DNA of 64,000 nt, from NCBI GenBank assembly GCA_910575755.1, contig CAJTFO010000003.1, positions 186,001-250,000 of the forward strand. The letters are read 5' to 3'. The stretch comes from Desulfovibrionaceae bacterium (GTDB taxonomy: Bacteria > Desulfobacterota > Desulfovibrionia > Desulfovibrionales > Desulfovibrionaceae). Made by a program: the position numbers and the translations under genes. Below the pieces are notes generated by a model. It did not search any database and was not told the DNA's origin. It saw only the letters and a list, made by a program, of their open reading frames with translations. Below are positions 1 through 8,547 of the stretch, piece by piece (position 1 is the stretch's first letter; the number at the start of each line of letters is the position of its first letter).

Positions 1-1935
1 ATTGCCGGGCAGATTGCGGAAATCCGGAGCGCCGCGACCGCCTTTGCCGCCGAACCAGAGCCTGCCGTTCAGATCCGCCTGTGCGGCAATATCCTCGCTG
101 TCCAGCGCGACGCGCCACTGGCCGTCCAGGCCCAGGCGGCCCTTTTCCCAGGCGGCGGAACGCGCCTTGAGCTCCACTTCCATGTTGCTGAAAACCAGAT
201 CGTCGGAGGCATCGGGCAGACGCAGGCGTCCCCGCTCGCCGCGCACGTTTATGGAGCCCCTGAGCTTGCCCAGAAATTCCGCCAGTTCCCGGCCCTGGCT
301 CATAATGTCCACATCGGCCCGCAGGCGGCCGCTCCTGACCGGCAAGGCAGGCATGACCTTGCGCAGGGGAGCGCCATTCACGTCACGCAGGCGCATGGCG
401 ATGGCATAGGCATGCTCCCTGCCGCCGCCCAGAATGCACTGCCCGTGCAGACTGCCGCCGTAGAATCGCCCCTCCGCCGTGATCAGGGTGTCCTCCAGGC
501 CGTTTTTATCCAGCTTGCCGGGGCGGATGGCCACCCTGGCGTCCTCAATAAACAGAGGTCCGTAATCCACGCCGGCAGCGGACAGGCGAATGTCATAGCC
601 TATGCCGGTTTCGCCGGGCTGAAGGGGTTCGCCGGGCATGGGCGTCAACGGACTGTGGAAAAACCGGGGCTCCCGCGGCGGCTTGCCCACGGACTCGGGA
701 ATGGCCAGCCCCAGATTGAGATGTTGCGTCTTGAGATCCAGCGCCACTTCCGGTCTGGCCCAGCTGGCCACGCCGCCGGAGCCGGTAAAGCGCGCCCCGG
801 CACAGCTCACGGCGATGCGCGGGACTTTCAGGCCCTGACCGTCCAGGTGAAAATCCAGACTGGCGTCGGTAAGATTGTCCAGGGCCAGTTGCAGGCCGGG
901 CGCAAGGTTGCGGGCAAAACCCAGCCATTGGGTCAGACTCGCGCGGCGCAGCAGCAGGCGGCCGTCCAGGCTGAAGTCCCGCTCCGCGCCCGACGCCATG
1001 CCGGGCAGACGCAACGTGCCGCTGAACTCCCCGCTGTCCGGCCCCAGTTCCAGTTGTATCCGCTCCAGGCTGACGCTGTGTTCCGCGCCGCGCATGCTCG
1101 CCGTACCGGCCAGCCCGAAGGGCAGCAATTCCTGATCCCTGGCCAGAGCGCCGCGCAGATCGGCGCGCGCTGTCCAGCCTGTGGATGCGGCCTGAAAATT
1201 GAGCGCCAGCCTGAATTGTTTCAGATGGGGCGGCCAGCGCAGCGCGCCGCTGACCAGCAGCCTGGGCGTTGCCGTGAGCGGATTGCGCAGATCGCTTTCT
1301 CCTTCCAGCACAAGATTGTCCAGGCGTATCAGGGGCGCGCCCGGTCGCCGCCACAGAACCGCGCCCAGCAGCATGCGACCGCTGACGCGGGCCGGAGCCT
1401 CCGTGTCCAGGCGGCATTGCAGGCTGTCCGCCTGCAGCCGCGCCCCGTCCGCGCCCGTGAGGTCCATCTCGCCCTGGACAATGGTCATGCGGCAGTCATC
1501 AGGCAGACCGGGCAAAACGCCGTCCCCGCCGCCAAATCGGCCCGCCAGGGCCTCCGGGTCGCCCAGGGGCAGCGGCAGCGCGCCGCGCAGCCGGGGCCGC
1601 AGCAGGGAAATGGCGCGCGGCTCAAAGGCCCCGCGCAGCAAGGCTGTAAAATCAGGGCGCAGGGTGGCGTAGGCCACGGAGAAATGCAGGCCCTTCCCCT
1701 GTACCGAAGCATTGCTCACCGCGATGGAGGGCATGGGCAAAAGCGCCACGTCCACGCCGTCCACGGCAAAGGTCAGGCCGGTGCGCGTGGAAAGTTCATC
1801 CAGATAATGACGGATGAGGGCTTCAGGATTGCGCTGCAGAAAATAAAAGACTGTCGCCAGCAGAACAGACAGCCCAATCAGCAGCGCCAGAAAGATGCGC
1901 AGGAGAAGACGTATGCAGCGAGAACTCACAAACAT
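1..1935 (-). CDS. AsmA-family envelope protein (3' end outside window)
   Basis: An open minus-strand frame starts at ATG 1935 and runs off the left edge with no stop, so about 645 residues of the N-terminal side are visible. It begins with a short basic stretch and one hydrophobic helix (about residues 8-30), followed by repeated beta-rich segments typical of the AsmA/DUF748 group, which are anchored in the inner membrane and act in outer-membrane lipid or protein homeostasis. Recognition rests on this architecture (N-terminal anchor, an early phrase like 'TGLTFAVDGVDVALLP', long repetitive periplasmic region) rather than a catalytic motif. An in-frame TGA lies just upstream, so the start cannot be much earlier, although no good Shine-Dalgarno is seen. 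Long plus-strand frames over this stretch are composition shadows. Confidence 0.7.
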   Translation of the reverse strand, partial: MFVSSRCIRLLLRIFLALLIGLSVLLATVFYFLQRNPEALIRHYLDELSTRTGLTFAVDGVDVALLPMPSIAVSNASVQGKGLHFSVAYATLRPDFTALLRGAFEPRAISLLRPRLRGALPLPLGDPEALAGRFGGGDGVLPGLPDDCRMTIVQGEMDLTGADGARLQADSLQCRLDTEAPARVSGRMLLGAVLWRRPGAPLIRLDNLVLEGESDLRNPLTATPRLLVSGALRWPPHLKQFRLALNFQAASTGWTARADLRGALARDQELLPFGLAGTASMRGAEHSVSLERIQLELGPDSGEFSGTLRLPGMASGAERDFSLDGRLLLRRASLTQWLGFARNLAPGLQLALDNLTDASLDFHLDGQGLKVPRIAVSCAGARFTGSGGVASWARPEVALDLKTQHLNLGLAIPESVGKPPREPRFFHSPLTPMPGEPLQPGETGIGYDIRLSAAGVDYGPLFIEDARVAIRPGKLDKNGLEDTLITAEGRFYGGSLHGQCILGGGREHAYAIAMRLRDVNGAPLRKVMPALPVRSGRLRADVDIMSQGRELAEFLGKLRGSINVRGERGRLRLPDASDDLVFSNMEVELKARSAAWEKGRLGLDGQWRVALDSEDIAAQADLNGRLWFGGKGGRGAPDFRNLPGN

Positions 1936-2029
1936 GGCATTGATACCGACTCAGCGCATTGCGCGCTCGGAACAGCGAATGTTGCGCGCCCCGGATGGAG
2001 GAGTCGGGATGCCGCCCCACCGTCCCGCG

Positions 2030-2053
2030 CCTTGACGCCACAGGGCGTCAAGG
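2030..2053. promoter_or_regulatory. Perfect inverted repeat in divergent intergenic region
   Basis: A 10-bp perfect stem (CCTTGACGCC / GGCGTCAAGG) with a 4-base spacer lies between the divergently oriented AsmA-like gene and the glycosyltransferase gene at 2142. No T-run follows on either strand, so it looks more like an operator or mRNA leader hairpin than a terminator. Confidence 0.4.
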
Positions 2054-2141
2054 CTAGGCTGAAAACCTATTTTATCTTGCCGTCTTTGGCAACTGTCAGG
2101 AGGACGCGCCGTCAGCCTGACCTTGGCGTCTCTGGGGGGCT

Positions 2142-3155
2142 ATGCAACGTCTTTTATGGATCGGCAGTCCTTTTTTCTGCCAGGCCCTTCGCTCCTGCGG
2201 CTGGCAGGATGTGGCCCTGCATAATTTTGAAGACGCCCGCGTGTTCTGCTGGGAGGATCTGGTGCGTCTGGCCGGTTTTACGCCGGATGTGCTGGTGGTG
2301 GCGGATAAAAGCCGCCCGCCTTTCGTGCTGGGCGTGGAGAACTTTCCCTGTCTGACGGTTTTTTACAGCGTGGATTCGCATATCCACAGCTGGCAGCCCC
2401 TGTACGCCCAGGCCTTTGATGCCTGTCTGGTTTCTCTGCGCGACCACCTGGCACGCTTTTCAGGCCCCTTTCTGCCGCCCGAACGGGTCTGGTGGTCGCC
2501 CCCCTTCGCCCAGGAGGGGGATCAGCCGCGCCCGCATGCGCCCAAACTCTGGGATTGCCTGTTCGTGGGCACAGTCAACGAAAACACGCCCCGGCGCGCC
2601 GCTTTTCTGCAAAATCTGGCGCGCCGCCTGCCGGGCCTGCATGTGCAGTGCGGCAGCTATCGCGCGCTTTTCCCGCAGGGGCGCATTCTGCTCAACCATT
2701 GTGAACACGGAGACCTGAACTTCAGGGTCTTTGAAGCCATGGGCTGCGGCGGCTGCCTGCTGACGCCGCGCGTGGGCCACGGCCTGGCCGGGCTTTTTGT
2801 GGATGGCGAACATCTGGTGGGCTATGCGCCTGATGATGTGGGCGACGCGCTGTTCCGCATTGAGCTGCTGCTCAAGAATCCGGAACTGACAGACTATATC
2901 GGCAAAACGGCTCTGGCCGCCATCAATGCCGGACACCGCGCGCGGCACCGGGCCCAGACCTTTACGGATCATCTGTGCGATCTCTGGATGCAGGACGCCG
3001 CGGCCCTGATCGCCGCGCGCCAGGCAAGGGCCGAGGCCATCCGCGAGCAATGCCTGAAAATGCCCTATCTGCTCTGGGCCGAGGAACTGACGGAACCGAC
3101 CATCAGACAGGCCTATCTGGCCGCGGCCAGAGGCAATTTCGGCCTGTCGGGCTGA
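2142..3155 (+). CDS. CgeB-like glycosyltransferase
   Basis: The 337-residue protein resembles the CgeB/GT-B family proteins that are common in Desulfovibrio and act on surface glycans or flagellin. The C-terminal half carries the family hallmark: a donor-binding segment with 'NFRVFEAMGCGG' and then 'GEHLVGY' (residues about 195-230), equivalent to the conserved E of retaining GT-B enzymes. There is no signal peptide, so it should be cytosolic. It starts at ATG 2142 after a long leader with GGGGGGC about 5 bases upstream. The next gene is convergent, so it appears monocistronic. The sugar donor and acceptor cannot be predicted. Confidence 0.7.
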   Translation: MQRLLWIGSPFFCQALRSCGWQDVALHNFEDARVFCWEDLVRLAGFTPDVLVVADKSRPPFVLGVENFPCLTVFYSVDSHIHSWQPLYAQAFDACLVSLRDHLARFSGPFLPPERVWWSPPFAQEGDQPRPHAPKLWDCLFVGTVNENTPRRAAFLQNLARRLPGLHVQCGSYRALFPQGRILLNHCEHGDLNFRVFEAMGCGGCLLTPRVGHGLAGLFVDGEHLVGYAPDDVGDALFRIELLLKNPELTDYIGKTALAAINAGHRARHRAQTFTDHLCDLWMQDAAALIAARQARAEAIREQCLKMPYLLWAEELTEPTIRQAYLAAARGNFGLSG

Positions 3156-3167
3156 GCGGCGGCGGAA

Positions 3168-3515
3168 TCAGCGGGAGTTTGCGGGGTCGTCCGCGAGCGG
3201 ATCAAAATGCAGATCCAGCGCGGGATCTGTGGCGGGCTTCTCCTCCCGGCCCGGACGGCCCGGCTGGCGCGGATCCTCAAAACTCAGGCGCAGCAGGGGG
3301 TCATGGCCCGCAAGATCGCCGGTGGGCCGGGGCGCGGGTTCGTCAGCGCCGCTCAGGGCGTCCAGCCGCGATTCCATGGCCCGCAACAGGACGCGCATCT
3401 GGGCGTGTTCGTCCCGTAAAATGCGGCAGAGCCGTTCCTGACTGCGCAGCATGTGGAACAGCACAGCCAGCATGCCCAGAAAACATAAAAAAATGAACAG
3501 CATGATGGAAAACAT
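3168..3515 (-). CDS. Small single-pass membrane protein
   Basis: A 115-residue protein with an N-terminal hydrophobic helix (residues 2-22, 'FSIMLFIFLCFLGMLAVLF') then a short coiled-coil-like charged region and a Pro/Arg/Asp-rich, probably disordered tail. The start at ATG 3515 is preferred over the upstream GTG because TGAGG lies six bases before it. It faces the radical SAM gene across a short divergent intergenic region and is convergent with the CgeB-like gene (12-base gap). The helix plus coiled coil recalls small cell-envelope scaffold proteins, but I do not recognise a family and assign no function. Confidence 0.55.
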   Translation of the reverse strand: MFSIMLFIFLCFLGMLAVLFHMLRSQERLCRILRDEHAQMRVLLRAMESRLDALSGADEPAPRPTGDLAGHDPLLRLSFEDPRQPGRPGREEKPATDPALDLHFDPLADDPANSR

Positions 3516-3622
3516 GGCGGGCCTCACAAAAGCGCTGTGCGCGTCGGCCAGACGGGGAGCGCCCGACCGCGTCGCGCTTTTCCGCTTATATACGTTCGCC
3601 GCGGCTTGGGCAAGGAGGATTT

Positions 3623-4999
3623 ATGACAGCCACGCGTCTTGAACCGCATCTGGTCATGGCCGACGAGAGCGGCAACATCTATGACGATCCGGATCTGCTG
3701 ATGGTCTGTCGCCGGGGCGGCCAGTGGGGTCTGCCCCGGCCGGATGAGCTGATGCCCCTGCCTGATGAAAGCGAGCTCTTTCTTTTGCCGGGCCGCCGGG
3801 CCGTGGGGCTGAATCCTGAAAGCGGCGCAATCCAGGTGCTGGATGAGCTGGCCGTGGCCGCCTTTGCCGCGCCCGCGCACACCCTTTCGGCGCACCCCGC
3901 CTATGAGAGTGAAGCGGACGCGCCCCTGCTGCCCCTCTTCGCCTACGGCGCGGTGGGTTATGCTCACGGGCGCTTTTACGTCTGCGCCCGCAAGGTGGAC
4001 CAGGACCCGCGCCAGCAGTTCCGCCGCATTCCACGCGGCCGCATTGAGCAGAACGTGCGCCGCCTGTTGCGCCAATTCCCGGAAAACCGTCTGATCCGCC
4101 ACATTCTGAATAATTGCGTACTGCGCTATGACTGTCCGGCGGCGCGCAACTTCGCCCTGGGCCGCTATGAAGCGCCGCTGCCCACCTCGCGCGCCTGCAA
4201 CGCGCGTTGTGTGGGCTGCATCTCGGCCCAGGACAAGGATTCGCCCGTGGCTGTGACGCCCCAGTGCCGTCTGGCCTTCACGCCCGAAGCCGCTGAAATC
4301 GTGGAGGTCATGCGCCTGCACCAGAGCCGGGAGAGCGCAACGCCGGTTTATTCCTTCGGCCAGGGCTGCGAGGGCGACCCCCTGACCAACGCGGATCTGC
4401 TGGTGGAAAGCGTGCGCCTGTTCCGCGCCGGGGGCGGCCGGGGCACAGTCAACTGCAACACCAACGCCTCCAGCCCCGAAGCCGTGGCCCGTCTGGCCGA
4501 AGCCGGGCTGACCAGCCTGCGCGTGAGCTGCAACAGCGCCCGCGCGGACCTCTATCAGCGCTACTACCGCCCCGCCAACTACAGTTTCAGCGACGTGCGC
4601 GCGGCTATTGGCGAGGCCCGGCGGCGCGGCGTCTTCGTGTCGCTCAATCTGCTCTTCTTTCCCGGCGTCACGGATACCGAGGCGGAGTTGGAGGCTCTGG
4701 CCCGTCTGGTGGGAGAAAACGGCGTGAGCATGATCCAGTGGCGCAACCTGAACATCGACCCTGAATGGTACTTTCGCCTGATGAACGGCGCGGGACAGGA
4801 CAACGCCCTGAGCATGGCCCCCAGCATGGGCCTGGCCGTATTCATGAAGCGCCTCAAAAAACTTTGCCCCTGGCTGCGCTACGGCTACTTCAATCCCTAT
4901 CTGGGCGACGCCGCGGAAATTACCGCTCCCCTGCCCGGCGCGTGGCGCATGCCGGAACCCGTGGCCCACACCAAGCCTGGGGACGAAGCAGGGTGTTAG
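3623..4999 (+). CDS. Radical SAM protein
   Basis: A 458-residue protein with a CxxxCxxC iron-sulfur motif at C192, C196 and C199 ('CNARCVGC'), the ligand set of radical SAM enzymes that cleave S-adenosylmethionine to start radical chemistry. About 185 residues precede the motif, an unusually long N-terminal domain that reads like a substrate- or nucleotide-binding cap. After it come a glycine/glutamate-rich strand ('FGQGCEGDPL') and 'VNCNTNASS', which fit the TIM-barrel of the family. AGGAGG lies six bases before ATG 3623. The gene stands alone between divergent and convergent neighbours, so context gives no substrate. It ends six bases before livF, which is convergent. Confidence 0.8.
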   Translation: MTATRLEPHLVMADESGNIYDDPDLLMVCRRGGQWGLPRPDELMPLPDESELFLLPGRRAVGLNPESGAIQVLDELAVAAFAAPAHTLSAHPAYESEADAPLLPLFAYGAVGYAHGRFYVCARKVDQDPRQQFRRIPRGRIEQNVRRLLRQFPENRLIRHILNNCVLRYDCPAARNFALGRYEAPLPTSRACNARCVGCISAQDKDSPVAVTPQCRLAFTPEAAEIVEVMRLHQSRESATPVYSFGQGCEGDPLTNADLLVESVRLFRAGGGRGTVNCNTNASSPEAVARLAEAGLTSLRVSCNSARADLYQRYYRPANYSFSDVRAAIGEARRRGVFVSLNLLFFPGVTDTEAELEALARLVGENGVSMIQWRNLNIDPEWYFRLMNGAGQDNALSMAPSMGLAVFMKRLKKLCPWLRYGYFNPYLGDAAEITAPLPGAWRMPEPVAHTKPGDEAGC

Positions 5000-5005
5000 G
5001 AGGCG

Positions 5006-5716
5006 CTATCCGCCCAGATAGGCCTCGCGCACGCTGGCGTCGGCCAGCAGATTTTCCGCGCGGTCTGCCATGACCACCCTGCCCACTTCCAGCACATAGC
5101 CGCGTGTGGCCAGTTTCAGGGCGGCGCGGGCATTCTGCTCCACCAGCAGCACCGTGACCCCGCGCCGGTTGATGGCCCGCACGGTTTCAAAGATGGAACG
5201 CACCAGCAGAGGGGCCAGCCCCAGCGACGGCTCGTCCAGCAGCAGCAGACGCGGTTCGGCCATCAAAGCCCTGCCAATGGCCAGCATCTGCTGTTCGCCG
5301 CCGGAAAGCGTGCCCGCCAGTTGTTCCCTGCGCTCCAGAAGGCGCGGAAAAAGATCGAAAATCCATTCCAGGGTGCGTTCGCTGCGAGCCCTGTCCCGGA
5401 TGCAGAACGCGCCCAGACGCAGATTTTCCAGCACGCTCATGGTGCCGAACACCCGCCGGCCCTCAGGGGACTGGGCTATGCCCAGGCCCACCACTTCGTG
5501 ACTGGGCAGGCGCAGCAGCGGCGTGCCGTCAAACATGATTTCACCCGCAAAAGGCCGCACCAGACCGCTGATGGACAGCAGGGTGGTGCTTTTGCCCGCG
5601 CCATTGGCGCCGAGGATGGTGACGATCTCGCCTTCCTCCACATGCAGATTGATGCCGTGCAGGACTTCCACACTGCCGTAACGCACCCGGATATCTGAAA
5701 GAGTCAGCAAAGCCAT
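5006..5716 (-). CDS. livF: Branched-chain amino-acid ABC transporter, ATPase LivF
   Basis: The 236-residue ATPase is one of two that power uptake of leucine, isoleucine and valine (or related amides) through the LivHM pore. Walker A is GANGAGKST (residues 36-44), the signature is LSGGEQQ and Walker B is LLLLDEPSLGL. The length and the 'SPEGRRVFGTMSVLENL' segment are typical of LivF rather than LivG. It is the last gene of the livK-livH-livM-livG-livF transcription unit, one base after the livG stop. Confidence 0.95.
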   Translation of the reverse strand: MALLTLSDIRVRYGSVEVLHGINLHVEEGEIVTILGANGAGKSTTLLSISGLVRPFAGEIMFDGTPLLRLPSHEVVGLGIAQSPEGRRVFGTMSVLENLRLGAFCIRDRARSERTLEWIFDLFPRLLERREQLAGTLSGGEQQMLAIGRALMAEPRLLLLDEPSLGLAPLLVRSIFETVRAINRRGVTVLLVEQNARAALKLATRGYVLEVGRVVMADRAENLLADASVREAYLGG

Positions 5717-5717
5717 A

Positions 5718-6488
5718 TCACCACTTCTCGTCCTCGGCGCCCAGATAGGCTTCGATCACCGCCGGATGACGGCGCATGGCCTCGGGCGCGCCCTCGGCGA
5801 TCAAGGCGCCGTGTTCCAGCACCACCAGTTTTTCGCAGATCTGCATGACCAGGCGCATGTCGTGTTCAATGAGCAGCACGGTGATGCCCCGTTGGCGAAT
5901 GGCGCGGATAATCTCCACCAGATCCGCTGTTTCCTGGTCGTTCATGCCTCCTGCGGGTTCGTCCAGAATCAGCAGGCGCGGGTCCGAGGCCAGGGCGCGC
6001 GCGATTTCCAGCAAACGCTGGTTGCCGTAGGAAAGGCCGCCCGCGGCCTCATTGCAGCGGTCAGCCAGGCCCACGAAACGCAATTCCTCCATGCAGCGGG
6101 CCACGGCGGCCTTTTCTTCACGACGCTGGCCCGGCGTGTGCAGCATGCAGGCGAACAGACCGGCCTTCATCCGGCAGTGCCGCCCGGCCAGCGTGTTTTC
6201 CAGCACGGACAGCCTGCCGAACAGGCGGATGCTCTGAAAGGTGCGCGCAATGCCCAGCTCCACCACACGATGGGGCTTGAGACCGGTAATGGGCTCGCCG
6301 TCAAAAAATATCCGACCGCGCTCCGGCGTGTAATTGCCCGTAATGCAGTTGAATACCGTGGTTTTGCCCGCGCCGTTGGGCCCGATCAGGCCCACGATGC
6401 TGCCCGCCTCCACCGCAAAGGAAAGGTCGTTGACCGCAATAAGCCCGCCGAAAACCTTGGTTATTTCCTGAAGAGCCAAGAGATTCAT
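5718..6488 (-). CDS. livG: Branched-chain amino-acid ABC transporter, ATPase LivG
   Basis: A 256-residue ATPase with Walker A GPNGAGKTT (36-44), signature LSYGNQRLLEIARAL and Walker B LLILDEPAGGMN. The 'GIARTFQ' segment and the 'AGGMN' end of Walker B are LivG hallmarks. Its ATG overlaps the livM stop by four bases (ATGA), which implies translational coupling. It pairs with LivF on the cytosolic face of the LivHM permease. Confidence 0.95.
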   Translation of the reverse strand: MNLLALQEITKVFGGLIAVNDLSFAVEAGSIVGLIGPNGAGKTTVFNCITGNYTPERGRIFFDGEPITGLKPHRVVELGIARTFQSIRLFGRLSVLENTLAGRHCRMKAGLFACMLHTPGQRREEKAAVARCMEELRFVGLADRCNEAAGGLSYGNQRLLEIARALASDPRLLILDEPAGGMNDQETADLVEIIRAIRQRGITVLLIEHDMRLVMQICEKLVVLEHGALIAEGAPEAMRRHPAVIEAYLGAEDEKW

Positions 6489-7474
6489 GCGGACCTCCCG
6501 GCTTCGGTCGCCTGGTTCCCGGCACGCGGAGCGGCCGGAGGGAGGCCGTCGGAAGGCCCGGCGTAATGGCGCGGACCGGGCGGCAGCAGGCCCTGCGGCC
6601 GCCAGATCATCATGATCATCATGGCCAGGCCAAAAATCAGCATGCGCGCGTTGGAAAATTCGCGCAGCACTTCCGGCAGGCCGATGAACAGAAAGGCGCT
6701 GACCAGCACGCCCAGCTGACTGCCGCCGGAAAGGATGACCACAGCGAAAATAATCACAGATTCCATAAAATTAAAGGATTCCGGCGCGATGGTGGTCATC
6801 TTTGCGGCATAGACCGTGCCCGCCATGCCCGCCCAGAAGGCCCCCAGCACAAAGGCCAGCAGCTTGTAGCGGGTGACGTTGACCCCGCAGCCCTCGGCGG
6901 CGATGTCATCTTCCTTGATGCAGTTCAGCGCCCGTCCGAAACGCGAACGCCACAGCCCGTAAAAAAGCAGCAGGCTTGCGCCCACCATGCCCCAGACCAG
7001 ATAATAGAAGTGTGCGCTTTTGACTATCCTGAAACCGAAAAGGCGCGGGCGACTGATGCCGAAAATGCCGTTGGAACCGCCGGTCAGGCCAAAAATGTCG
7101 TTGATCAGGGCAATGCGCACTATCTCCACAATGCCGATGGTCACGATGAGCAGATAGTCCCCGCGCAGGTGGATGATGGGCCGGGCCACCAGCAGGGCGA
7201 ACAGGGCCGCCGCCGCGCCCGCCAGGGGCATGGTGCAGAAAATGGGCCACTGGCACAGGGTGTTCAGTATGGCCGTCACATACGCGCCCACGGCAAAAAA
7301 GGCCGCGTGTCCCATATGGAAGATGCCCGCCTGGCCCAGAATCACATTCAGCGAGAGGGCCAGCAGGGCGTACAGGCCGATCATCACGCAGACATCCAGC
7401 CAGTAGGCGTTGCAGACCAGAGGCAGCACGCAGAGCAGCGCGCCCAGCGCCAGATACAGAGGCATGCGCTTCAT
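6485..7474 (-). CDS. livM: Branched-chain amino-acid ABC transporter, permease LivM
   Basis: A 329-residue integral membrane protein with about eight to ten hydrophobic helices. It shows the LivM phrase 'LSLNVILGQAGIFHMGHAAFFAVGAY' near residue 40 and 'GLTGGSNGIFGI' near residue 130, both conserved in this family. The C-terminal tail after 'WRPQGLLPP' is longer than in E. coli and rich in Ala, Pro and Gly. It overlaps livH by four bases upstream and livG by four downstream. Confidence 0.94.
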   Translation of the reverse strand: MKRMPLYLALGALLCVLPLVCNAYWLDVCVMIGLYALLALSLNVILGQAGIFHMGHAAFFAVGAYVTAILNTLCQWPIFCTMPLAGAAAALFALLVARPIIHLRGDYLLIVTIGIVEIVRIALINDIFGLTGGSNGIFGISRPRLFGFRIVKSAHFYYLVWGMVGASLLLFYGLWRSRFGRALNCIKEDDIAAEGCGVNVTRYKLLAFVLGAFWAGMAGTVYAAKMTTIAPESFNFMESVIIFAVVILSGGSQLGVLVSAFLFIGLPEVLREFSNARMLIFGLAMMIMMIWRPQGLLPPGPRHYAGPSDGLPPAAPRAGNQATEAGRSA

Positions 7475-8376
7475 AGCTTGTCCGCCGTTCGTTCGCCCAG
7501 AATGCCCGTGGGCCGGATGATCAGAATCAGAATCAGCACCAGAAAGGCAATGGCGTCCTTCCAGGCGATGGCGATATACCCGGCGGCCAGGGCTTCGATG
7601 ACGCCCAGCAGCAGGCCGCCCAGCATGGCGCCGGGAATATTGCCTATACCGCCCAGAATGGCGGCGGTAAAGGCTTTGAGGCCATAGGACCAGCCCATGG
7701 TAAAATCGATCTGCCCGTAATAGATGCCCACCATCAGCCCGGCCGCGCCGCCCAGCCCCGGCCCGATCAGAAAGACCAGGGAAATGACCCGGTCCACGTT
7801 GATGCCCATGAGCCGGGCCGCGCCCGGATCAATGGCCACGGCGCGTATGGCCGCGCCGGTGCGGGTGCGCTGGATGAAGGCCGAAAGCCCAAGCATCAGC
7901 AGCACGCTGGCCGCGATGACCAGCAGGCGCACGCCGGGCACGGCCATGCCGAAAACATGCACCGTGAAATCCGGGCGCAGAAAATCGGGGTAGACATACA
8001 CGCGCGCGCCATAGATCAGCATGACGGCGTTCTGAAAAAAGATGGACGCGCCCAGAGCCGAAACCACGGCCGAAAGCCGGCCCGCGTTGCGCAGGGGCCG
8101 GTAGGCCGCGCGTTCCAGCAGAAAGCCGATCAGGGCCGCCAGCAGGGCCACCATGACAAAGACGGCCAGCACGGCCACGGGCAGGGGCAGCATGCCGGAG
8201 AGATTGCAGCTCGCCAGCAGGGTCAGCCCCAGATAGGCGCCGATGGTGAACAGGTCGCCGTGGGCAAAGTTGATGAGCTTGAGCACGCCATACACCATGG
8301 TGTAGCCCAGGGCCACCAGCGCATAGATGCCGCCCACGGCAAGGCCGTTCAGAAGCTGTTGAAAAAACTGTTCCAT
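7471..8376 (-). CDS. livH: Branched-chain amino-acid ABC transporter, permease LivH
   Basis: A 301-residue permease with typical LivH sequence: 'GLAVGGIYALVALGYTMVYGVLKLINFAHGD' split across the first two helices and 'GLGGAAGLMVG' plus 'LGGIGNIPGAMLGG' in the second half. It forms the transmembrane channel with LivM. About 170 bases separate it from livK upstream, so livK can be expressed at a higher level from the same promoter. Confidence 0.95.
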   Translation of the reverse strand: MEQFFQQLLNGLAVGGIYALVALGYTMVYGVLKLINFAHGDLFTIGAYLGLTLLASCNLSGMLPLPVAVLAVFVMVALLAALIGFLLERAAYRPLRNAGRLSAVVSALGASIFFQNAVMLIYGARVYVYPDFLRPDFTVHVFGMAVPGVRLLVIAASVLLMLGLSAFIQRTRTGAAIRAVAIDPGAARLMGINVDRVISLVFLIGPGLGGAAGLMVGIYYGQIDFTMGWSYGLKAFTAAILGGIGNIPGAMLGGLLLGVIEALAAGYIAIAWKDAIAFLVLILILIIRPTGILGERTADKL

Positions 8377-8484
8377 GCCATCCAGTACTCGCTAAAAAGC
8401 CGTCCGGCGGTTGCGCAAGACTCAAAATCACAGAAAATACGGCTGTTGCCCGCCCACGGGGCAAACAGACGGCCCGGAATGAAA

Positions 8485-8499
8485 GCCGGCTCCGCCGGC
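8485..8499 (-). other. Short hairpin between livK and livH
   Basis: GCCGGC-TCC-GCCGGC can form a compact hairpin in the livK-livH spacer (8377-8547). No T-run follows on the minus strand. It may stabilise the livK mRNA end or cause partial termination, which would suit the usual excess of binding protein. Weak evidence. Confidence 0.3.
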
Positions 8500-8547
8500 C
8501 GGACCGCGCCGCTTGCCGCCATGAGTGGGCAAAAACCGTATTGCGCG

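Noticed and set aside
412..2355. A 647-codon plus-strand frame opposite the AsmA-like gene
   Set aside because: The protein is Gln/Arg/Ala-rich low-complexity without domains, and the minus-strand reading gives a coherent AsmA-like protein. It is a GC-driven shadow.
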